A stretch of 64,000 bases of DNA, from assembly GCA_025201345.1 (NCBI GenBank), contig JAIXMG010000029.1:310001-374000 (forward strand), given 5' to 3'. This DNA is from Thamnidium elegans. Lineage: Eukaryota > Mucoromycota > Mucoromycetes > Mucorales > Mucoraceae. The notes under the pieces were generated by a model. The model worked only from the letters and a program-made list of their open reading frames with translations. It was not told where the DNA came from and did not search any database. The position numbers were made by a program, and so were the translations under genes. The first letter of the stretch is position 1. Each line of letters begins with the position of its first letter. Shown one piece after another: positions 1-12,100 of the stretch.

Positions 1-62
1 TAAAAAAAAAAGAAGGAAGAAATAACCCACAAAAAGAAACTTAATCCTTCTAAAAAAAACAG

Positions 63-1158
63 TTTATGATATCTCGACCAACACTGCAATTTCTGTCACT
101 ACACTTGGAGATATTCCCTCTGCTAGACACAGGTAAAAAAAAAAAAAGAAAAGAGGAAGGTCTTTTTATATAAATCAGTAGCTAAAAAAAGATTTTTTTT
201 TTCGTAATGTATTAGTTATTCTACTGCTTTAGGTAAGAGTGTGGAATACAAAAAGTAAATCAGCTGATAACACTAATGCTAATTACACGGAATTTTAGGG
301 TTGGATGGACATTCTATTGTAATCTATGGTGGAATCTTGATTGGTAGCAAAAGCGAAGCTGCCCCATCCGACGTATACGTCCTTGACACATGCTCTCTCA
401 CCTGGAGAAAGCAATCTACCAAGGGCTCCGCACCCGGACCCCTCAACTCTCACAACGCCATCAACGTGAACAACTACATGGTTCTTGCCCTGGGAAAAAC
501 CAACGATAAGGACTACAACTTTAACATTGCTATTCTTGACATGGAACAATGGAGATGGGTCAGCGCCTTTACCGAAACAAAGGACACCATCCAGCCCGGT
601 ACTTGTAAATTTGACTTACCCTCTGTTGATGCCGCTATGTTTGAGCCCAGGGAATACGATAAAAGTGTTATGATGAATCCTAGTACGTATCACAAGGAGA
701 AGGTGGATAAGAAGGGCTTTGGTATCGGGTTCGGTCTTTTCGCTGTTGTCTTGATTGCCGTAGGTGCTTACTTCTACGTAAAACGTGTCCGCAACAAGAA
801 ATCCAGAACCTTAAATCCTAGATGGATGCGTAGCGCTCCTGCTCAGACCAACAGCGGCTACGGCAATGACCACGACTATCCATTATTTGTTTACAACAAA
901 GAGTTAGATAATGACAATATCAATAACCCCAACATTCCTCGATCGCAATCTGCTTTTGCCACCAACGATGTTAGAACATACACTGCTTCGGACCATGAAC
1001 AATGGGAACAAGAATTAAGCAGTGATGCTGCTAATTCGAACGGTGTCACATCGAGCCGTAATAGCGATATCTGGAATCGTATGCGTGGATTAAATGATGC
1101 TTCTGTTATTAGTGATGAGGAAGTTCAACGAAACCGCACAAACAATGGTAGACTTGTG

Positions 1159-1167
<9 letters not shown>
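63..1167 (+). CDS. Kelch-repeat protein with C-terminal transmembrane segment (5' partial)
   Basis: The gene enters from the left; visible exons are 63-132, 216-232 and 299-1167. Spliced, the first part reads a kelch pattern (LGDIPSARHSYSTALG, then DGHSIVIYGG), followed by further kelch blades up to about the middle of the last exon. A hydrophobic segment (FGIGFGLFAVVLIAVGAYFYV) followed by KRVRNKK is a single transmembrane helix with a basic stop-transfer, so the kelch propeller should lie outside the cytosol and the last ~125 residues, rich in Asn/Ser/Asp, inside. The 17-nt middle exon is needed: joining 132 to 299 directly shifts the frame. Bases 1-62 are intron. Kelch propellers usually bind proteins or glycans; the partner here is unknown. 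Confidence 0.8.
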
Positions 1168-1194
<27 letters not shown>

Positions 1195-1356
1195 TTCCAA
1201 TTTTGTATACCTAATAAAAAAAAACCAAACTCTCATTACATAAAAAAAAAAAAAGTTAGTTGATTTTGAAAAAAAAGCTTCAAGTATATATTGGTTATAT
1301 GATTGATTTTTTTTTATTTATTTATAAATAAAGGGTTACAGGGGAAATATACACAT

Positions 1357-3314
1357 TTAATATCTTTTACGGAAAGCGATATCTAAATCAATGGGGCCAA
1401 TAACGCCAACACCGCCACTGATCAAACCGTTCTTATGTTTGGAGTTTTCGGGAGTGGTCCAAGTGAATTTACGCACTAAATAATAAATAAGTAAATTTGA
1501 TATATTACGCTTAAAATTTAAAACTTACATAACATGGAGAGTAAAACTCTTTGTTCGTTCAAACTAAAGTTCATACCAATACACTGTCTTGCGCCATTTC
1601 CGAAAGGAAGCCATGCATTACCGTCTCCGGAACCACGAGCAGCCTCTCCGTTCTCAGAGAACCTATCTGGATTGAACGTGCTTGCGTCTTTCCAATAAGT
1701 GTTGGAATGCTGGATATCGAAAATATTTACAGTAAGCAAAGTTCCTTTGGGAATAAAAGTACCGGACAAAGTAGTATCTTCAGTAGCTATACGACTAACA
1801 ACCTTGGACGCAGGACCGTTGATACGTAATGTTTCCTTCATGATTTGGTTGATATATGTCATATTTTTTGTGTCTTCAACAGTAGGCAAGACATCGTAAG
1901 GTTCATCGCCCAAAATAGAGATGGCTTCTTCTCTTGCCTTTTGTTGGATATCCTAATATTTAATAAATATTAGTATTTCGGTTTATTTGTATGTATATAT
2001 ATAGACTAACCTGGTTCTCAGCCAAGTAATGGATAGCGAATGATAAAGCGTTAGCAGTAGTATCATGACCAGCTAGGAAGAATACACACAAGTTATTCTA
2101 TATATATATAAAAAAAAAAACGATGAGTCAATTTATACAATATTAGAACGTCCTGATTTTTTTTTGGGCAGTTACCTTTAACTCTTCAGCAGACATGACT
2201 TCACCGCCACTTTCTTTCTCACTTTCAATCATGAGATCTAACAAATCTCTTTCGTTTTCTTCGAGCACGGCATTCTTAACACCATTTTCGATCATTTGCT
2301 TCTTGTGTGCAATGACTTTATCAAGCATATTGGAAAAGATGTCCATTTCTTTGTGAATATTTTGTCTTTCGGGGAACAACCAACGCAATTTGGTATCTAA
2401 AGTAGGGAACATAAAAAAGAGCGGGTCACGCATAGCTACACTGATACGACTGTATCTGTGCACCCATTCATTGTCTTTATCTTGAATGGCGTTAAAGTCA
2501 AAGCCAAAGCCTGCTTTTCCAATAGCGTCTAAAGTCCAACGTTCCATAAGATCAGAGACATTATAGACTTGGTTGTCGGAATCCATGGTTTTGAACAGTT
2601 CTTGAGCTAATTTACCGAACAATTTAATAGGCATGGAACGATGGAAAGCGGGGTTAGCTGCCCTTCTTTGTAATTTCCAGTGAGCACCGTTTAGCATAAC
2701 AATATTGGCACTCATGGCAAATTTACTATTGAGCGTGCCTTCCTGTTCTTCTGCAAGTGCAGCTTTGGGGAACAAATCTTTTTAAAGAGAAAAAAAAAAG
2801 AGGTAAGTATATATGTATATATATATATATAAATGTTTACTGATATATTTTAGTTACCATGTTTTAATAAGACTCGTTTTGCATCTTCAGGGTTACATAC
2901 ATTTAACACCCAACCGATTCTTGATAATTCCTATATATATATATAAATAAATAAGTACGCTATATTCATTGTTCTAATGGAAAAAAAATGAATACATACA
3001 ACGAAAAGGCCTTTACTGTCTTTAGCTTCGATTGCAGGAAGATGTACTCTATGCGAACGGTCCCAAATAGATTCATTTCTCCACATAGATCTGAGAGTGT
3101 CAAAGTAACCAAGGTAGGGAATATGACGAAGTTTTCTGGGAGGTTTCATGATTCTATCTTGAATAAAATAGATCAAAGACAGCGCAACCGCGGCACTGAT
3201 AGCAATCACTTTATTCTTTTTAGTTAATCTTGGTACAACCTCTTGGTTGTATAATTGAATAGCGTTTTGTAAAGGGACTTGTAAAAATGTATTTTCTGTA
3301 AGTGACATATTCAT
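1357..3314 (-). CDS. Cytochrome P450 monooxygenase
   Basis: Six exons on the minus strand (3000-3314, 2858-2930, 2176-2777, 2011-2097, 1529-1952, 1357-1475) give 539 aa, a normal P450 length. An N-terminal hydrophobic helix (near residues 28-45) should anchor it in the ER membrane. All hallmark motifs are present: the I-helix oxygen-binding motif AGHDTTA (339-345), the K-helix KETLR with E399 and R402, NPDRF, and the haem loop FGNGARQCIG with the thiolate Cys483. It should catalyse NADPH-dependent monooxygenation with a P450 reductase; the substrate cannot be read from sequence. A second Met at 3308 is an alternative start. A Mucoromycota-specific clan (such as the CYP509 type) is possible but not shown here. 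Confidence 0.93.
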
Positions 3315-5397
3315 TATTGCAAGTAAAATTTTTATTTTGTTATAAGAAATAAAAAAAAAAAAAGTTGGCATATATGCTTTTCCCTTATTTATATAATTTA
3401 TTTTTGATCCAAAGAACGGTCCGAGCTTTATCCTCCAATAAGATGTTAGTCTCACATTCGATTCACGTTATATTAAAATTTACCACCGACTTTTTTTTCA
3501 TAGATGGTAATATACTACACCTTGTTCGATATCGTTATATCCATAAACCTCGTTTTATAGATACACTTTAACCCTGTAAATATATATAAGTATATTGTAC
3601 TCGTATCGTTGTATTCCTATATATATATATATATATATATATAGATGACTCCTTTTTACCAAGATCACCTTTTAAATTATGTCATTTGCGGGTACTGACG
3701 AAATGGAATTTACTCTATTGACTAGTTAAAGTTCAGCTACCAAGCAAAAAAAAAAAAAAAAAAAAAAAACTATTTAACCTTTTGCAAAAATCTTATTCGT
3801 CAATTCGGTTAAAATAGTCAAGTTTGAAATTCTCCTACCCCCACTGTCTCCTTAATAAACTGAAAACCTGGAATTGAGGATATTTGGTTAAAAAATGACC
3901 CGAAGCAGAGGGGGTTATTTAAACATTCATTGTCTCCTAGAAACATTCAATGAAAACGCCATATTTGTTGTATCAGTCGCTTATTTAAATACAATATATG
4001 ATGTGATAATTGATCTCACTTTTATTATCTCTTTAGAAATTTGTAAACTGATCGAATTTGATAGTAATACAAAAGCAAAATAGTTTGATCGGAACACAAA
4101 ACTGATGAGGATGTACATGTGTATATGTTAATCAGATGCGGTAAAAAACCCACGGAAAATCATCAGTCCAAGTTTAAGCGAGTTTAAGAAGATGGTTAGA
4201 TCATAGCATTTCCGACGTTACCACGCTCTTTAATACCGTTGTAACATTTTGCACTAAAACTAATGATATATTATCGCACTTTTAAAAAGGAAATTATGAA
4301 AGTATCATCGCGTTCAGTAATGTTTAGTTATAGATGGGGGTTATGACCCTACAACTTTATAACACCAAGAAAAAAAGGGTTGTCATTTTTTCTATAACTG
4401 ATTTATTGGTTTATCCGAAGGATATCAGTGATGCATAATTAATTTTTTGTTTTGCCAAGACAATAATACTATTCAAAGCGTACTACGGAGGAATTACCGC
4501 GGAAAAAAAAGTATAAATCACAAGTTAATAACTCTTTCGTCCGGGCATGTATTCTATTTTCCTCCTAAAGACTTACCTAATACTTTGTTTATGCTGCATA
4601 GAGTATATCTCGAATGGTATAACTTTTTTTTTATATACAGGAGTGAAACCTCGGTTAGACATTGGCTATGTTTCTTTTTTCTTAGCTAAGCTTATAGATG
4701 TTTTTCATGCATCTTTTTTAAACTCGCCAACTAACCGTAACTGCCATTATAGGATAATATTGAAAATGTACGTTTTTTTTAAGTAATAACCCCAGAAGAT
4801 ATATAATTAGCTGTACCGTGTAGTACTATAATCTATATTCCAATGGGAATATATTTTAAACGACACCATCTTTTGTTCACTGCATAAAAGAACAACGGGT
4901 ATAAACCGAGTATTTTTCTAATAGCATCAAAACGAGTATATCAAGAATGCTCTCTATTTTGTATCAGCAGTTATACATCGTGTAGTGCTATTTTTAATAT
5001 TACTTACATAAAGTGATTTATTTGTTATATAATGAGACGTACAGAAGATTCAATTTCCAATCTCTTCTCTCAGTAAACAAGTATTAACTAAGCATACACT
5101 ACAAGAAGATCATGCAACAATAACAAAAAGTAATTTCTAACTACATCAAATTTTTAAGGTAACAATATTTTTCCGTACAGATCTCAATTAGCGCATATCG
5201 ATCAATTAAGTTTTGAGATTACATATTAAATATTATCAAAAGCTACATCTAACCTTCTCTCTCTCTCTTTTTTTTACTGTAAGTATACTATGGTAATTGT
5301 GCATTTTCTACACGCCAATAGCAAAGAAACGACTAAAAACGGTAAAACGGGAGATGAAAACAACACTTTTTTTTTTTTTTTTTTTTTTAGTTCTCTG

Positions 5398-5432
<35 letters not shown>

Positions 5433-5440
5433 TTCTTTCT
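3315..5440. other. Gene-free interval between divergent genes
   Basis: About 2.1 kb separates the P450 and F-box start codons, which face away from each other, so it should hold both promoters. It is AT-rich with poly-A/T tracts and an (AT)n run near 3619-3642. Short open frames (for example 3895-4083 and 4447-4689) show no recognisable protein pattern. No RNA gene was seen. The last ~70 bases before 5441 are almost pure pyrimidine. Confidence 0.6.
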
Positions 5441-7240
5441 ATGTTTTTACCGTACGAAATTTTAAATAAAATTGGCAGTTATACCGAGAACCACTACGAA
5501 TGTACCAAAGTATCTCACGACTGGCTAACAAATTTTCAACCTCGTCTATACTTTCATGTCCACATTGCCAGTAAAAAGCAATGGAAGCAATTCCAAACTA
5601 CCATCATGCACTTGAATGTCAATCTCGGTAAGCTTGTGAAGCATGTAGGGTTTGAGTATCACGTTGGTTTCACAAAGCAAGAATTTGAACAATTAGCAGT
5701 TTACTGCCCCTTGTTAGAGTCCTTGGACTTTAACCCAAAGCTCTGGCAGTATCTTTCCCACAGTAAGCTGAAATACGAAAGGATCACAAAACTGCCTGCT
5801 TTAAATTGCTACAGTCTAGACCTGATGTACACTCATGGCACTTCATTGACAGATCTGACACTGCTGTGCGCTAATACTATGCATCGCATGCTTAAATTGT
5901 TACCCGTGCTACTTGAATCAACGCCTCATTTACAGAGTATATGCTTGTACGGCAGAGACCAAGTAACTGCTAATACAATCGCTAGTTATGCACAAAGTCA
6001 GTTTACACTAAAGGACATTTTGAGTCTACATGATAGTTTACCTATGCTGCAAGAGCTAAAGTTATTGGATTTCATAATTTCAATACAATCTAATGATGAG
6101 TTTCCACTTCAGTATCAGTTTCCTTCTATGCGTACATTAATTGTACAAGGTACATTAACGCATGAATCATGGCTAGCAGTAATTGCACAACTATACCCAA
6201 ATTTACATACGCTAGAGTTAAATCAAACCTGGCACTCTGCAAGCTCTACGCAACGTCAATTAGAAGGAGTGAAAAACGGTCTAATTCTAATTGCCAATCA
6301 ATGTCGGTCATTGAAAAGAGTGCGCATTATACCGCTAGATTCTGTTAGTAGAGATACGTACCAATGCTTTTACCAACATATACAAGGGTTATTAGTATCT
6401 GTTGATGGTACAACACGGGATCCTTCTATCAATTTGGAACTGTTATTTAAATCCATTTTACAACGTTGCGATAGGAATAAGATGGATACTTTACGATTAC
6501 AACTGTGGAGACACTTGCATGATGTACACCAAGTAATGAAGCCTCTTTCTAGTTTTAAACAGTTGAAGGAATTGGAATTGAACTGTGGTAGATACGCGTA
6601 CACATGGAGTTATGGATGTGATATCGATACTATTTTAAGCTGCTGCCAACAACTCAAGACGTTAAAGTTAACTACGGCTCGTTTGACGGTAAAGAGCGAA
6701 AAAGCAGTAATAAAACAAGGATCTGATATTGAACGTATTGAATTAAAACACGTACACTTTACAACAGACTCAATCAGTGTATTATCATCTTGGAGTCCTA
6801 ATTTAAAGGTATTGAAACTAATCAAATGTATCAAGGGTAGAGATGAATTAGATCAAAGGATAGATATTTATTTACCAACAAGGTCACTAGAAACATTAGT
6901 GATTGAAGGAATATATCTTGGATTAAATCAGTTTATAGAAAAGAGTACAATTGATACAGCGTTTCTTGCCGTAAAAAGAAAAGAAGTTACAACAACAAGG
7001 TGGTATCATCTATGTCAAGGACGTAGTTACAGACGTCAATTAAGGCGATTAAATGTCAACCAATCAGAACGAGTCAAGCACTATGCAATGAAAGAAACAG
7101 ACTGGGACACACTGGAGAAGCATATTGTACGTGGTACTTACAGACAACCAAAGTATTGGGAGAACGATTTACCTTACGGTTATGTTTATATTCATTGTAA
7201 ATCAATTGTTAATTTGTTGTTTAACAATGTTTTGCTTTAA
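5441..7240 (+). CDS. F-box-like / leucine-rich repeat protein
   Basis: One uninterrupted reading frame of 599 aa. The first ~40 residues (FLPYEILNKIGSY ... CTKVSHDW) fit a degenerate F-box, the Skp1-binding motif of SCF ubiquitin ligases. The remainder has irregular leucine-rich repeats (LKELELNCG, LKTLKLT, LKVLKLIKC, LETLVIEG), the usual substrate-binding part of FBXL proteins. The frame stays open upstream to 5297, but that stretch is poly-T and CT repeat translated as Phe/Ser/Leu, so the Met at 5441 is the believable start. Such intron-poor F-box/LRR genes are numerous in fungi. Substrate unknown; the F-box call is moderate because the motif is weak. Confidence 0.7.
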   Translation: MFLPYEILNKIGSYTENHYECTKVSHDWLTNFQPRLYFHVHIASKKQWKQFQTTIMHLNVNLGKLVKHVGFEYHVGFTKQEFEQLAVYCPLLESLDFNPKLWQYLSHSKLKYERITKLPALNCYSLDLMYTHGTSLTDLTLLCANTMHRMLKLLPVLLESTPHLQSICLYGRDQVTANTIASYAQSQFTLKDILSLHDSLPMLQELKLLDFIISIQSNDEFPLQYQFPSMRTLIVQGTLTHESWLAVIAQLYPNLHTLELNQTWHSASSTQRQLEGVKNGLILIANQCRSLKRVRIIPLDSVSRDTYQCFYQHIQGLLVSVDGTTRDPSINLELLFKSILQRCDRNKMDTLRLQLWRHLHDVHQVMKPLSSFKQLKELELNCGRYAYTWSYGCDIDTILSCCQQLKTLKLTTARLTVKSEKAVIKQGSDIERIELKHVHFTTDSISVLSSWSPNLKVLKLIKCIKGRDELDQRIDIYLPTRSLETLVIEGIYLGLNQFIEKSTIDTAFLAVKRKEVTTTRWYHLCQGRSYRRQLRRLNVNQSERVKHYAMKETDWDTLEKHIVRGTYRQPKYWENDLPYGYVYIHCKSIVNLLFNNVLL

Positions 7241-7464
7241 AACACCGTCTTTTTTTTTCACACTAAAACTTTTTCCTATTTTTTTTTTTTCCTTTTTTTT
7301 TTTTCTTTCTCAACATTGTTTCAAAGTCTCTTCTCTCTCTCTCTTATTTTTTTACAGAGGTAAAATACTATTATAAAAAAAAACCCCCCCTACTGTAAAA
7401 AGAAAAAGAAAAGGTTTTTATACAAGAAAAAGGACAACAACTGTAATATATATATATAAGAATA

Positions 7465-9054
7465 ATGTCAACAAGTCAAATGAGGTATACTATTATTCTT
7501 TTTTCTTTTTCTGTTGCAGTAATTTAACAATAAAATAATCTTATTAGTCACGAAAATGATAACTGGAAAAAGAACCTTGCACTCCCACCAAAAGACGCTA
7601 GACCACAAACAGAGGTAATATACATGAAAACGATATAACTTTTTTTCTTTTTTGCTTACCCTTTTTTTTTTTTACTAGGATGTCACTTTAACAAAAGGAA
7701 ACGAGTTTGAAGATTACTTTTTAAAGCGAGAGTTACTAATGGGTATATTTGAAGCTGGTTTCGAAAGACCTTCTCCTATTCAAGAAGAGGCTATTCCTAT
7801 TGCATTAACTGGTCGTGATATTTTAGCCAGAGCAAAAAACGGTACAGGTAAAACAGCCGCTTTTGTTATCCCTACACTGGAAAAGATCAATAACAAGAAG
7901 GCAAAGGTGCAAGCTCTTTTACTGGTGCCCACACGTGAATTAGCCCTTCAAACCTCACAAGTATGTAAGAATCTAGGTAAGCACCTTGGTTTACAAATTA
8001 TGGTGACTACTGGCGGAACAACGTTAAAGGACGATATTATGCGTCTTAGTGAACCTGTACATTTAATTGTCGGTACACCAGGACGTATATTGGATTTAGC
8101 ATCAAAGGGTTTAGCGGATTTTAGTGAAGCAACAACATTTGTTATGGACGAAGCAGATAAGCTCTTGTCTCCCGAATTTACTCCGATCATCGAACAGTTG
8201 ATAAGTTTCTTTCCAAAGGATAGACAAATTATGTTATTCAGTGCTACTTTTCCTTTAATCGTAAAGAACTTTAAGGATAAATTCTTGGTTAAGCCTTATG
8301 AAATTAATTTAATGGATGAATTGACATTACGTGGTGTAACACAGTACTATGCCTACGTAGAAGAAAAGCAAAAAGTACACTGCTTAAACACCTTGTTCTC
8401 CAAGGTAAAGTAAAATCTCTTTATATATATATATTACATTTTAGATATTAACTATTTTTTTTTTTTTTTTTGGTATGCCAATAGCTTCAAATCAACCAGT
8501 CCATCATCTTTTGTAATTCAACAAACCGTGTAGAACTCTTGGCCAAGAAAATCACTGAATTAGGATATTCTTGTTTCTACTCACACGCTAAAATGTTACA
8601 AAGTCATCGTAACAGAGTCTTTCATGATTTCCGTAACGGTGTTTGTCGTAACTTGGTCTGTTCTGATTTATTAACTCGTGGTATTGATATTCAAGCTGTA
8701 AATGTTGTCATCAACTTTGATTTCCCTAAAAACGCAGAGACATATTTGCATCGTATCGGTCGTTCTGGAAGATTTGGCCACTTGGGTTTAGCTATCAATT
8801 TGATCACTTATGAAGATAGATACAATCTTTACAAGATTGAGCGCGAATTAGGTACAGAGATTCAGCCCATTCCTCCCGTGATTGACAAGAGTCTGTATGT
8901 TGCTCCTAATGCTTTAGACGATGCTCAAGTACAACAACCCGATCGTCAACAGGCTTTAGCTACTCGTCAACAACAACAAGAGCAAAGTCACCAAGAACAA
9001 CAACAGCCTCATTATTACAATAATAATAATAATCGAAATCGTTACAATAAATAA
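7465..9054 (+). CDS. DHH1: DEAD-box ATP-dependent RNA helicase Dhh1/DDX6
   Basis: Four exons (7465-7484, 7548-7614, 7679-8404, 8485-9054) encode 460 aa. The N-terminus reads [24 protein letters not shown] then the Q-motif region [16 protein letters not shown], characteristic of the Dhh1/DDX6/Me31B group. Helicase motifs seen: I (AKNGTGKT, K87), Ia [14 protein letters not shown] (186-189), III SAT, and [12 protein letters not shown]. The C-terminus is a Gln/Asn-rich tail ending in a poly-Asn stretch, as in other fungal Dhh1 proteins. The family activates mRNA decapping and represses translation in cytoplasmic P-bodies, with Pat1, Edc3 and Not1 as known partners. The first exon carries only six codons plus two bases. 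Confidence 0.96.
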
Positions 9055-9177
9055 ATAAAAAAATATTTATGCCAACTTACGAAAAAAAAAAAAAAGATAT
9101 AAAGAAAAAAAAAAAAAAAATAATCGGCAACGCTTTTTATCTCTTTATTTTATTTTTGTAAAAAAAAAAAAAAAAAC

Positions 9178-12100
9178 ATGTCAAGTATTGAGGGAATGGC
9201 CATTATTGGCATTCGTTCTTTTAGTCCAGAAGAAGTAAACTATATTAAATTCTATTCACCATTGACTCTCATTGTTGGAGAGAACGGGTGTGGTAAAACT
9301 GTATGTGTTTTCTTTCGTTTTTTTTTTGACAGTAGAGTTAACACCTCTTTTTTTGTGTATTATAATCAGACTATCATTGAGGCATTAAAGTATGCCTGTA
9401 CAGGCGAATTGCCTCCCAACAGTCGAAATGGTGCTTTTGTCAACGATCCTAGAGTAAATACTATAACTTGCCTTTTTTTTTTCTTTTTTTTTTTCTTTTT
9501 CGCAGCACTAACGCAGTAAAAAAAAAAAGTTGTCAGGCAAAACTGAAGTCAAGGGACAAATCAAATTGAAGTTTATTAACGTCCAAGGTCAAGTCATGGT
9601 TTGCACCAGATCCTTGAGCGTCTCCTTAAAAAAGACGACGATGTCACAAAGAGCCATTGATAGTTCTCTATTAAGAATTGATCCTATCACACAACAGGCA
9701 AGTGTACATAAAAAAGAGATAAACACGTATTTATCATTTTTTTATTTATTTAGACTTATAGTATCAGTAGTCGTTGTGCAGACATGGATGCAGAACTACC
9801 TCTTCATCTTGGTGTCCCCAAAGCCATTTTGGACAACGTTGTTTTTTGTCATCAAGAAGATAGCAATTGGCCATTTGCCGAACCCGCTATGCTAAAAAAG
9901 AAATTCGACGATATTTTCTCTGCGAAGCAATACCAAGTGATTTCCGAGGGCATCAAGGACCTTATCAAGCAGAGAAACATCATCGTCAGCAACAACAATA
10001 TCCGCTTAGAGGGCTTAAAGTCAGATACCGAAAAGGCCAAACGTATCCGCACCAACGTCATCCAAGTATCTCAACAAGTAGCAGCCAAATCAGAAACTTT
10101 ACAATCCTTGGAAGAAAAAATTGATCGCGTGCAGCAAGAGTACGCTAGACTCAACGATCTATCTCGAGATATCAATTTAACAGGTGATCAAATCCAACAA
10201 ATCGTCAATAAGAGAGATTTCTATCAAAGCACTTTAAACTCGCTACAAGATCATATCACTCCTCGTCCTGAATCCACCGAAGAATTAAAACGTATGCTGC
10301 AAGCGTACCAGGCCAGTGGCAATAATTCTCAACGCGAAACGAGTGTACTTGCAAACGAAAAGTCTCAACTGGAACGCAAGTTGCGAAAGGCACGCGACGA
10401 TTTAGTTCAAAAACATTCGATTATGGGTCGTTTAGAGGCTGCGCGTGAAGAACATGAGCGTCAAATCAATGCTAGAGCCGAAATCATTCAATCTATTAAC
10501 GATCTGTACAACTATAAATTACCTACGCAAGACGGAGAGAGATCTACAGCTGTACTAAGAAAGGGTATCAAGGCAAAGACCTTACGAGCAGAGCAAATGA
10601 AACAAGAAGCCGTGTCTAGACAAAACACGCTTTCGGACGAACTGCAGCTTTTAAAAAGTAGACTGATGTCCATCCAAGAAAGCAAAAAGCATTTAATAAG
10701 TCGCATCGAGCAAGAAAAGGTTCAAATCAGCGCACTTGAAAGGAAGATGGAAACCTACCAAGTCTCTCATAACGAAATCGACGATTTGAAACATAAAATT
10801 GAAGAATACAAGAAAAAAATGGATCAAATCAACGTAAATTCAGATCGCTCGAATAATCCAGAGCTTATAAAGAAGGAACAGGAATTAAAAGAACTCGATG
10901 AAAAAGTATATGCCTTGAACGAAGAACTTTCTACTCTTAGTAAGGAAGGTGATATTCGCGCTAAATTATCGTTGAAGCGTACAGACAAGGAGTCAAAGGA
11001 GACTGCCATGTACAAATTATACCATGGTTGTATTGACGATGTCGAAAGATTAATTGGAGAAAAACCTGAAGTTGAACGTATTGAACAAGTAATCTATGAA
11101 TACAAAACGTATGCCATATTACTTGCATTATACATGTTTTAAAACTCATCTCTTTTTTTTTTCTTTATAATAGTGATAAACAAAACCAGTTACGAGAATT
11201 GATTGAACAGAGAAATAAAGCTCAACGAGAACTCTCAGGCATTGACGGAAAATTAAACATGGTACGTCAAAATTTATCAGGTCGACAAAGAGAAGCTAGT
11301 AGATACGAAGCCATGTGTCAACAAGTATGTCGCGATAAGAACCTACCTGACGAACTGAGAGCAACTGAAACAAAGATCGAAGAGCTTAAAGATCGATTGT
11401 GTAACTTGAATGCAGTGGACTCTATCTACGGTAAGTACATGGAAGGTACAGCCGAAGCCAAATGCTGTCCATTATGTTGCCGTGGTTTCAACGACAACAC
11501 TGAGCTCACCGAATTCGCTGGCAAACTTGGTGAAAAAAAGAAGAGATTCCCCGCTCTCAAGACACAAATTGAAGCATCCTTAGTAAACACAAAGAGACGT
11601 CTTTCGAAATTAAAAAGTGTACAAGGGGAATGGATTAAACTAGAACAGTTACGTAAAGACATTGCGGGTATCGAAGATACCGTGAACCAATTAGAAACAG
11701 AACGTAAAGTAGCTGCTGAGAAAGTCGAAGTAACATCTGCTGAACAACGAGACGTGGATCGGTGCAAGATTAAAGCCGACAATCTATTTACAATCGCAGG
11801 AAACATCTCTCGTATTCGCAGAGAAACGATTGTTGTCACGGACGAGATCTCCATGGTTGAATCCGAGTTGCGATTTTCTGGTTCTACGCGTACCATTCCA
11901 GACTGCCAAAAAGATTTAGAAAAGATCTCTGATCAGAGTAAGATCGTACGACGTGATATTAAGCGTATCCATTCAGATATTGAAAATACAAGACGTCAAG
12001 CTTCTTCGATTGATTCTACCATCCGACAACATGAAAAGCAATTATCTGCACTGGAACATAAACTGGATTTTAAGGTGGGTTTAAATTTCCAATTAGAGGA

